DNA of 5,924 nt from assembly GCA_034437575.1 (NCBI GenBank), contig DAOTTY010000049.1:1-5924 (forward strand), read 5' to 3'. A model generated the notes under the pieces. That model was not told the origin of the DNA, made no database searches, and saw nothing but the letters and a program-made list of their open reading frames with translations. This stretch comes from DAOTTY01 sp034437575. Lineage in GTDB: Bacteria > Chloroflexota > Anaerolineae > Aggregatilineales > Phototrophicaceae. Below are positions 1 to 4,604 of this stretch, piece after piece (the first letter of the stretch is position 1; each line of letters begins with the position of its first letter). The position numbers and the translations under genes are program-made.

Positions 1-25
1 GGGGGACTTCTCATCGCGTGATTTA

Positions 26-76
26 GCCCCTCTCCCAGTGCCAAAGGCACGTTTGGGAGAGGGGTTGGGGTGAGGG
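26..76. repeat. Long hairpin overlapping a G-quadruplex-type repeat
   Basis: Directly visible: CCCCTCTCCCA (27-37) pairs with TGGGAGAGGGG (54-64), and immediately inside it GTGCC (38-42) pairs with GGCAC (46-50) around an AAA loop. This makes a 16-bp stem broken only by a 3-nt bulge (51-53). The right arm runs into four G-runs (55-57, 61-64, 67-70, 74-76) with loops of 3, 2 and 3 nt, a canonical G-quadruplex motif. A close relative lies on the minus strand at 4150-4175 inside the element upstream of the phosphatase gene. Such C/G-run palindromes are dispersed in several environmental bacterial genomes. It might end transcription from a gene left of the window, but no T-tract follows, so it is called a repeat. 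Confidence 0.7.
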
Positions 77-109
77 CTGAGTAGTTACTAAAGTTTTGCA
101 AAAGCTTGT

Positions 110-132
110 GGGGGTTCGGAGGTGAAACCCCC
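110..132. repeat. Hairpin in hpt upstream region
   Basis: GGGGGTT (110-116) is the perfect reverse complement of AACCCCC (126-132), with a 9-nt loop. It follows the palindrome TTTTGCAAAA (94-103). It lies well upstream of the likely hpt promoter, so it is probably part of a repeat remnant or a terminator for a gene to the left rather than part of the hpt leader. No T-run follows on either side. Confidence 0.45.
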
Positions 133-149
133 CAGCAGTTACGGTAAAT

Positions 150-173
150 TTTGTGTATTTTGCACAACACAAA
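150..173. repeat. Small AT-rich inverted repeat
   Basis: TTTGTGT (150-156) and ACACAAA (167-173) are perfect reverse complements separated by 10 nt. The right arm ends about 15 nt before the likely -35 element of hpt. A regulator-binding palindrome is possible, but with one copy and no known match this is only a structural note. Confidence 0.3.
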
Positions 174-187
174 TTCGCATCTGTGGG

Positions 188-215
188 TTGTGTGGTGAGG
201 TCTCATCCTTATAAT
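188..215 (+). promoter_or_regulatory. Sigma70-like promoter of hpt
   Basis: A consensus TATAAT lies at 210-215 and a weaker -35 candidate, TTGTGT, at 188-193, with a 16-bp spacer. The predicted start of transcription is near 222, giving a leader of about 60 nt before the hpt ATG at 285. The perfect -10 box, correct orientation and absence of any other gene between it and hpt support the assignment. The -35 matches only the TTG part of the consensus. Confidence 0.55.
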
Positions 216-221
216 TTATTC

Positions 222-242
222 GCAAGTGGGCTTTCCGCTTGC
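222..242 (+). promoter_or_regulatory. Stem-loop at the 5' end of the hpt leader
   Basis: GCAAGTGG (222-229) pairs with CCGCTTGC (235-242), one pair being G-U, around a 5-nt loop. It would sit at the very 5' end of the transcript predicted from the TATAAT at 210-215. A second short pairing, GCAC (241-244) with GTGC (254-257), follows. A 5'-terminal stem can protect mRNA from decay. No known riboswitch is recognised, and the leader is too short for a typical purine riboswitch aptamer plus expression platform. Confidence 0.4.
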
Positions 243-284
243 ACCGAAACTTAGTGCTTGTTTGGAAAGGACACCTCCCCCCTC

Positions 285-818
285 ATGGAACTCACGCCGG
301 AAAACCATAAGACCCTCATTGATACCGCCGCGATTCATAACCGCATCAACGATTTGGCCTGTCAGATCGAACGGGACTACACCCAGAGCGATAAATTGGT
401 GTTGGTCTGCGTGTTAGACGGTGCCCGGAAGGTATTCCAGGCGTTATCCTATGCGCTCAACATTCCCCACGAAAAGGCCGCTATTCAGGTTTCAAGTTAC
501 ACACCCGGTACCTACATCAGCGATGGTAACGTCAACGTGGTAAAGCCCCTTAATGCGGACATCAACGGGGCCGATGTGGTTATCGTGGAGGACATCATCG
601 ACACCGGGTATTCGATGAATACGATCTTGGGGTTGCTTGCCGAACAGAACCCGCGCACTTTGAAGGTATGCGCCCTACTCAGCAAACCATCGCGGCGGGT
701 GGTGAATATCCCGGTCGATTATCTGGGCTTCTCGATTGATGATCACTTTGTGTTCGGGTTCGGGATCGACGTAGACCAGAAATACCGCGAACTCGGTTAC
801 ATCGGCTATTTTGAGTAG
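285..818 (+). CDS. hpt: Hypoxanthine phosphoribosyltransferase
   Basis: Purine salvage enzyme of the cytoplasm: hypoxanthine (and usually guanine) plus PRPP gives IMP (GMP) plus pyrophosphate. The 177-residue product has the type I PRTase PRPP-binding loop VVIVEDIIDTGYSM (98-111), with acidic E102/D103 and D106. The mobile-loop SSY is at 70-72, the purine-contacting lysine in LLSKPSRR is K134, and FVFGFGIDVDQKYREL (155-170) carries the conserved Asp (D162) and Arg (R168). Length matches the bacterial family (about 175-180 residues). An in-frame TTG at 258 would add nine residues, but ATG 285 fits the family length and follows a purine-rich GGAAAGG (264-270), although that spacing of 14 nt is long. 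Unusual: the PPi-site loop reads VLDGA (43-46 region), where Lys or Arg is common before the Gly. It has its own promoter and converges with the transporter gene 4 bp downstream. Confidence 0.93.
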   Translation: MELTPENHKTLIDTAAIHNRINDLACQIERDYTQSDKLVLVCVLDGARKVFQALSYALNIPHEKAAIQVSSYTPGTYISDGNVNVVKPLNADINGADVVIVEDIIDTGYSMNTILGLLAEQNPRTLKVCALLSKPSRRVVNIPVDYLGFSIDDHFVFGFGIDVDQKYRELGYIGYFE

Positions 819-823
819 CCGAT
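801..823. terminator. Hairpin shared by the convergent hpt and AEC gene ends
   Basis: ATCGGCTA (801-808) and TAGCCGAT (816-823) form a perfect 8-bp stem with a 7-nt loop. The hpt stop TAG (816-818) and the first base of the transporter stop (complement of 823-825) lie within it. Its symmetry would let it act on both converging transcripts. Neither side has a good U-tract, so intrinsic termination would be weak; it might instead protect the 3' ends. Confidence 0.4.
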
Positions 824-1734
824 CAGACACCCAACAACGCCAACAAGATCGTAATCGTGATCATGCTGGCAAAGGTGCTAACGAACGTGACCGCGCTCAC
901 AAAGGGCGCGTTATCCCCAAATTCCAACACGACTGCCGCCGCCAACACTGCCGTTGGCGTGGCCGTCTGTACAATGGTAACGTTCAATGGTAGCCCATCT
1001 AGGCCGAGTAGCAGCGCAATCGGCGTGATGATCAGCGGGGCGGCGACCAGCCGTAACCCGGTCGCAATCCCGACTGCCCGCCAATCTTCATCGAGCCGGA
1101 CCCGCGCCAACTGCACCCCAAGGATAACCAGCATCGCCGGGATCGCCCCACTTCCCATAATATCCAGCGCCCGATCTATCGGTAACGGGATCGCAAGATC
1201 GAAAACTGCTAGCAAAACCCCGATGATTGTTGCGGAAAAGACCGGGACTTTGATCACATTCAACACCGCCCCCTGCATCCCGACCTTGCCATTAGACGCC
1301 AAGAATATCCCGGTATTGTTTCCGATGATTACCGCCAGGACATAGTAAATCGTGGCGATCTCGCCCCCCGCTGGCCCAAAAGCGAACGTGTTTAGCGGAA
1401 TCCCGTAGTTGGCGGCATTGACCATCACCAAACTAACCAGAAAGGCCCCGGTTAGCCTCCGGTCGATCCGAAATAAACGCACGGCCCCATAGCCCACGCC
1501 GATCATGATCAGCGTAAATAGCAACATCGCGCCACCGATGGCTAGCACATCCGCCACGGCCACCGTTGATAGGGCCAATGTGCGCAAGACCAACGCCGGC
1601 ACAAACAGGTAGATGATCGCAGCGGAAAGCGGGCGCGGGTCCGGGTTGAATATACGCCCAAACACCCCGGAAACGAAAATGATCAGGAAGATCGGCGCGA
1701 GAATGTTTAGCGTGATGCCGATAACGTCTAACAT
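823..1734 (-). CDS. AEC (auxin efflux carrier) family transporter
   Basis: A 303-residue inner-membrane permease of the Mem_trans/AEC family. Family members export or exchange small organic anions such as malate, or auxin in plants; the substrate here cannot be read from sequence. About ten hydrophobic helices are visible (roughly 5-24, 38-56, 62-82, 95-115, 124-144, 157-178, 193-211, 222-246, 252-272, 278-301). The two five-helix halves each have a broken helix with conserved small/polar residues: NAANYGIPLNTF (106-117) in the first and QTATPTAVLAAAVV (256-269) in the second. Length is normal for the family. The ATG at 1734 is preceded by AAGGA with a 6-nt spacer, a good ribosome-binding site. 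Directly beyond that site lies the palindromic element at 1748-1943, so the gene's promoter must be inside or beyond that element. It converges with hpt and shares its 3' hairpin. Confidence 0.92.
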   Translation of the reverse strand: MLDVIGITLNILAPIFLIIFVSGVFGRIFNPDPRPLSAAIIYLFVPALVLRTLALSTVAVADVLAIGGAMLLFTLIMIGVGYGAVRLFRIDRRLTGAFLVSLVMVNAANYGIPLNTFAFGPAGGEIATIYYVLAVIIGNNTGIFLASNGKVGMQGAVLNVIKVPVFSATIIGVLLAVFDLAIPLPIDRALDIMGSGAIPAMLVILGVQLARVRLDEDWRAVGIATGLRLVAAPLIITPIALLLGLDGLPLNVTIVQTATPTAVLAAAVVLEFGDNAPFVSAVTFVSTFASMITITILLALLGV

Positions 1735-1747
1735 GGTGCGTCCTTAG

Positions 1748-1943
1748 CCAGGGCTTTTGCAAAGTTACATCGCTGATCATTGGGCGCTGCCCAAACCCGT
1801 CACTTTTTGAAAAAAGTGAACAAAAACTTGCTATTTCGGACGCAAGGCGTCCGAAAACATGGGTTCAAAGGGTGTTAACCCTTTGCAGGGGTGCGGGGAC
1901 AGCGTTCCCGCAATGTGAAAACTTGACTTTGCAATAGCCCTAG
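1748..1943. mobile_element. MITE-like palindromic element with a five-hairpin core
   Basis: The ends are inverted repeats: 1748-1767 against the complement of 1924-1943, 17 of 20 matching (shared core AGGGCT-TTGCAAAGT). Between them are five successive hairpins: TTGGGC/GCCCAA (1780-1794), TCACTTTTT/AAAAAGTGA (1800-1819), TTTCGGACGC/GCGTCCGAAA (1834-1856, 10 bp, 3-nt loop), CAAAGGGT/ACCCTTTG (1866-1885) and TGCGGG/CCCGCA (1892-1912). There is no ORF of note, so any movement would need a transposase supplied elsewhere. I could not define a target-site duplication, so mobility is inferred from the terminal repeats. The left end lies directly next to the ribosome-binding site of the transporter gene. 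Alternative: a non-mobile, REP/BIME-like structured repeat. Confidence 0.55.
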
Positions 1944-1985
1944 TTTTGCCGCGTGGTGGGGCAGTTCAAGTGGGTGCAAAACCAG
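1940..1985. repeat. Inverted repeat downstream of the phosphatase gene
   Basis: CTAGTTTTGC (1940-1949) and GCAAAACCAG (1976-1985) are reverse complements at 9 of 10 positions, with a 26-nt loop. The left arm overlaps the end of the palindromic element at 1748-1943. It lies 15 nt past the phosphatase stop codon (complement of 2000-2002) and could form a 3' structure on that mRNA, but the loop is long and it is not a classic terminator. CCCCTCACCCC (1986-1996), the same motif as in the repeats at 26-76 and 4150-4175, fills the gap to the stop codon. Confidence 0.4.
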
Positions 1986-1999
1986 CCCCTCACCCCTTC

Positions 2000-4087
2000 T
2001 TAGTCCCCCCTCGTCTGGCCGCGAAGCGGCGGCGTCGCGCTTAGCTCAGCTTCCGCCAACCAGCCAATGCGATCCACAAACCACCAGCGTTCCCCGTCCA
2101 GCTCGTACCACTCCCGGTAGCCAACAGCCTGCCGCGCCAGCGCCACCGTGACCGTATCCCCCACGGTGTACTGGGTCGGGTTTGCGGGTGGGCTGAACAC
2201 ATTCGCCCGCACCCCCGTCTGCGTTGTGACGTACAACACTGTGCCTTCGCTCCAGCCATTGGGCACATCATAGGGGCGCGTGGGTGGGTTGGCAGCAGTG
2301 GGCGCACCCGTCGGAGGGTCAGTGGGTGCGTCGGTTGGCGTATCCGATGAGGCGTCAGCCAGCACAGCAGTCGCCGGTTCATCTGTCACTGTAAAAGGAA
2401 TAGAAGTATCGTCTTTGGGCAGGTTCGCCGCCGGGCTGTTCGGATTGTTGGCAACCGACGGGCCAGAACGCCCTCCGAAGACCCCACCCAACCCAAGCAC
2501 CGCCCCCGCCACTAACCCGACGAACAACAGCGTGCCAATCAGCAGCAGTCGCCGCCGCTGGCTGCCCACAGACGGTTCCAGCAGCAGGTCGTGCTCGTCA
2601 CCTGCTGCATCCGTGAAGTCGTCGTCATTATCATCGTCAGGGAAATCAAAATCGGGGTCAGTGTTTGATGCCGCTTGTTCGTCATCAAACACCATCCCGT
2701 CGATGTCCACCATATCTAAAAAGCTCAAATCGGCCTTAACCGGGTCTGCATCGTCATCCTGTGCCAAATCACCCGCCAGGAAGTCCGGTTCGTCTATATT
2801 TGTACCGGTTGAATCCGCTTCGGCAATGTCATCGCTGGTGACGGCCCGCAGCGGATTAATGACGGCTTTGAAGTCATCGAACGCAGCGGGTTCATAGTCG
2901 TCGTAGGCATCAATAAACGCCAGCGGGTCAGCCCCGGCGGTATCTTCTTCCGGTTCTTCTGCAATGAGATCGGCAGTGGGCACAGATTGGTTCACGATGA
3001 CGATTTTACTTGCCTGTGGTGGGGGCGATTCCGGGGCGGTGGCGCTTTCTTCTTCTGGGATGGGGGAAGGGGCGCTTTCGTCGTCGTCGGGATCGTCATC
3101 GGGTAGTGGGGCGGTGTCTTGCCCCGCCAGCTCAAGGCGTTCGGTGCTGTCCGTGTCTTCCAGCAGGTAATCGTCGTTTTCGTCGTCGTCATCAATGCTA
3201 GACCAGTCGAAATCTGCTGATAGAAACGGCGGGATGGGCGCGGGCCGCTCTTCAACAGCCACCTGCATCGTCTCCACGGTATCCAGCAGCACGCCGGTAT
3301 CGGCCAGCAGCTTGCTAATCTCATCATAAGAAGCGTACAGGTCTTCGTCGCTGTTTTGGGTCGGTTTGGTGTCCTCTGCATGGAACTGAATCACCATTGC
3401 GGTCGCATCGTCCTCGTTGTCGCGCCCTACCGCTGCCATCACCAAATCAGACGCGGCCATCTGCGGGGACATGCGCCCCTCAACAATCTCAACGATGTCG
3501 TCTGGGCTAAGCTGGCGATAGATGCCGTCGGTACACAGCACCAGTACGTCCCCCGGATGCAGGTCAATCCCGTTAATTTCAACCGGGATGCGCTTGCGTA
3601 GGCCCATATACACCGGCAGGTTAACGCCCGTTGCCCGGTCTACCTGCAAATGATCTTCCGTCACAATGCGGGCGTAGCCGTCGTCACCGCGCATGTAGTA
3701 GGCGCGGCAGTTGCCCGTCCACGCAACCAGCATCCGATCTCTAATCATCACCGCCACAACCACCGCCGCGCCCATATCATCCAGCGCCATCTGATCGTCA
3801 GCGTGCTGGCGCAGGCGCTTGTTCGTCCACTTGATGACCTGTTCCAGCGCCTCAGCGGGGGAGGTAGTCGGCTGTTTTTCCAGCAATTGGTAATACAGCT
3901 TTTTGATTTGCAGGCTCACATACTGGCTGGCAAGTTCGCTGAGGTTGCCCCGGCCCACGCCATCGGCCAGTACAAACATCTGGCCGCCGGGGGAATCGGG
4001 GCCGGGGGTTGCCCAGGCGCGGGCATAGTCGCTTACGGCATCCCGCCGCACGCTTTTTTCAGTGAAGATGCCTACCTTAACAATCAT
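2000..4087 (-). CDS. Membrane-anchored PP2C-type Ser/Thr phosphatase with external SH3-like domain
   Basis: Predicted metal-dependent (PPM/PP2C) phosphatase of 695 residues. The catalytic domain spans about 3-236: FVLADGVGRG (38-47, metal-binding D42-G43), TGNCRAYYMR (124-133; GDSR in many relatives), TEDHLQ (143-148), LCTDGIYRQLS (184-194, metal-binding D187) and DNEDDATAMVIQF (223-235, final metal Asp). The usual N-terminal R..NED motif is degenerate. Residues 241-509 are a low-complexity Asp/Glu-rich, probably disordered linker. RRR (511-513) precedes one TM helix (514-537), giving phosphatase inside and C-terminus outside. A Pro/Thr-rich stalk (570-607) leads to an SH3-like domain (about 611-684) with GTVLYVTTQTGVRANV and WWFVDRIGWL. 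The start at 4087 is preceded by GGGAG with a 6-nt spacer; an ATG six codons earlier (4105) has no such site. Likely role: reverses Hanks-type kinase phosphorylation in response to an envelope signal (inference). No kinase is in the window. Confidence 0.88.
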   Translation of the reverse strand: MIVKVGIFTEKSVRRDAVSDYARAWATPGPDSPGGQMFVLADGVGRGNLSELASQYVSLQIKKLYYQLLEKQPTTSPAEALEQVIKWTNKRLRQHADDQMALDDMGAAVVVAVMIRDRMLVAWTGNCRAYYMRGDDGYARIVTEDHLQVDRATGVNLPVYMGLRKRIPVEINGIDLHPGDVLVLCTDGIYRQLSPDDIVEIVEGRMSPQMAASDLVMAAVGRDNEDDATAMVIQFHAEDTKPTQNSDEDLYASYDEISKLLADTGVLLDTVETMQVAVEERPAPIPPFLSADFDWSSIDDDDENDDYLLEDTDSTERLELAGQDTAPLPDDDPDDDESAPSPIPEEESATAPESPPPQASKIVIVNQSVPTADLIAEEPEEDTAGADPLAFIDAYDDYEPAAFDDFKAVINPLRAVTSDDIAEADSTGTNIDEPDFLAGDLAQDDDADPVKADLSFLDMVDIDGMVFDDEQAASNTDPDFDFPDDDNDDDFTDAAGDEHDLLLEPSVGSQRRRLLLIGTLLFVGLVAGAVLGLGGVFGGRSGPSVANNPNSPAANLPKDDTSIPFTVTDEPATAVLADASSDTPTDAPTDPPTGAPTAANPPTRPYDVPNGWSEGTVLYVTTQTGVRANVFSPPANPTQYTVGDTVTVALARQAVGYREWYELDGERWWFVDRIGWLAEAELSATPPLRGQTRGD
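3070..3195. repeat. Low-complexity GTC/GAC triplet-rich stretch in the phosphatase linker
   Basis: Runs of GTC triplets on the plus strand (around 3080-3100 and 3169-3193) encode Asp-rich tracts (linker residues around 298-308 and 330-337) in the minus-strand phosphatase gene. Interruptions by CAT/TCA show codon alternation rather than a pure tandem array, so this looks like selection for acidic residues plus some triplet expansion. Confidence 0.5.
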
Positions 4088-4113
4088 CGCACACTCCCAG
4101 CCCATCGGTCTAC

Positions 4114-4121
4114 ATAATACA
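4114..4121. repeat. Left target-site duplication of the 4122-4287 element
   Basis: ATAATACA directly abuts the left terminal inverted repeat and is repeated exactly at 4288-4295, directly abutting the right one. Read on the minus strand it contains TATTAT (4119 to 4114), a possible -10 box for the phosphatase gene. Confidence 0.75.
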
Positions 4122-4287
4122 ACCGTGATTGCTAGTTAGAGATTTTCCACCCCTCACCCCTAAATCCCCTCTCCCACAAGGGGCGAGGGGACTTTCAAGA
4201 ACCCTGGTGGACCCTGTGCTTGCTCCCTTTCTCCCCACTGTGGGAGAAAGGGATAGAGGGGTAAAATAAACGACTAGCAATCAAGGT
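4122..4287. mobile_element. 166-bp MITE-like insertion upstream of the phosphatase gene
   Basis: The ends are 15-bp inverted repeats, ACCGTGATTGCTAGT (4122-4136) and ACTAGCAATCAAGGT (4273-4287), differing at one position, with weaker symmetry continuing inward (ATTTT and CCCCTC blocks). The element is flanked by the exact 8-bp direct repeat ATAATACA. It contains two hairpins: CCCCTC-CCC with GGG-GAGGGG (4166-4190, one mismatch) and a perfect 12-bp stem TCCCTTTCTCCC/GGGAGAAAGGGA (4224-4253, 6-nt loop). Four C-runs at 4150-4175 give a G-quadruplex motif on the minus strand. It has no ORF and would need a transposase supplied in trans. An 8-bp duplication occurs in several IS families, so the parent cannot be named. 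It lies 34 bp upstream of the phosphatase ATG. Confidence 0.78.
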
Positions 4288-4295
4288 ATAATACA
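4288..4295. repeat. Right target-site duplication of the 4122-4287 element
   Basis: Exact copy of ATAATACA at 4114-4121. With the last base of the element it creates a consensus TATAAT (4287-4292) on the plus strand, pointing toward the small gene at 4450; the pre-insertion sequence would have read CATAAT. Confidence 0.75.
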
Positions 4296-4449
4296 ACATT
4301 GTAATGCAGTCGGGTCGGGTGGGGGTGGTGGCAAGGTGATAGGTTGGTTTGTGCGGTGGGGGTGTTTTTACAGTGGGTCGCAGGGGATTGACGGGCTGAG
4401 CCTGCCGCCAGAGGGATGTTGTACAATAAACACGGGTGGGACATGACAG
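4296..4449. other. G-rich intergenic stretch before the small gene
   Basis: No coding frame is convincing here. The plus strand has clustered G-runs (4312-4314, 4317-4319, 4321-4325, with GG pairs after), close to but short of a canonical four-run quadruplex. TTGACG (4388-4393) resembles a -35 box and TACAAT (4422-4427) a -10 box, but they are 28 bp apart, so they do not make a standard promoter together. TACAAT could serve alone as a weak -10 for the small gene at 4450. Confidence 0.4.
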
Positions 4450-4599
4450 GTGAGGCTACAGAACAGCGTGGATGCCTTATTTTCCCCCTACGAACTCGCT
4501 GCCATCGACCTGATGCACAATCAGGATGAGGCCACCCGGCGCAAACTGGCCGAAACGCTCCACCAGATGCTCGCCATCTGGCAGGGTGGCAACACCTGA
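4450..4599 (+). CDS. Small hypothetical protein, 49 residues
   Basis: An open frame with GTG at 4450 and TGA at 4597-4599. I do not recognise the product. It begins VRLQNSVDALFSPYE and continues as a strongly helical, mixed-charge stretch (about residues 14-44) with LMHNQDEATRRKLAETL and a hydrophobic MLAIW before the Gly-rich end. Third codon positions are strongly G/C-biased, as in the neighbours, and the frame ends 5 bp before the stop of the convergent WD40 gene, which fits a real gene boundary. A purine-rich GGTGGGA (4435-4441) lies 8 nt before the GTG. A second GTG at 4468 is an alternative start. An ATG at 4443 opens another frame that has little coding character. No signal peptide or TM helix. 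It could instead be a degraded gene tail, but an in-frame TGA lies just upstream (4444-4446). Confidence 0.5.
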   Translation: MRLQNSVDALFSPYELAAIDLMHNQDEATRRKLAETLHQMLAIWQGGNT

Positions 4600-4604
4600 C
4601 CCCG

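Noticed and set aside
857..1345. 162-residue plus-strand open frame
   Set aside because: Antisense of the AEC transporter gene, which has clear family motifs and membrane helices; this frame is a compositional shadow.
1780..1912. CRISPR array
   Set aside because: The hairpins differ in sequence from one another and there is no direct repeat with regular spacers.
1745..1947. Target-site duplication for the hairpin-array element
   Set aside because: Flanks share at most a trivial TAG/GCC trinucleotide depending on where the ends are placed, so no duplication was claimed.
2280..2897. 205-residue plus-strand open frame, very Ser-rich
   Set aside because: It lies fully opposite the phosphatase linker and stalk; its Ser runs are the antisense of Asp/Thr/Pro codon repeats. 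No domain is recognisable.
4088..4105. Start of the phosphatase six codons earlier at ATG 4105
   Set aside because: No ribosome-binding site precedes it, whereas ATG 4087 has GGGAG at a 6-nt spacing and gives a PP2C-like start (IVKVGIFTEKS).
3650..4117. 155-residue plus-strand open frame
   Set aside because: Antisense of the conserved PP2C catalytic region; His/Ala-rich with no protein-like pattern.
4388..4427. Promoter TTGACG/TACAAT for the small gene
   Set aside because: The two boxes are 28 bp apart, too far for a sigma70 promoter; only the TACAAT alone remains a weak candidate.
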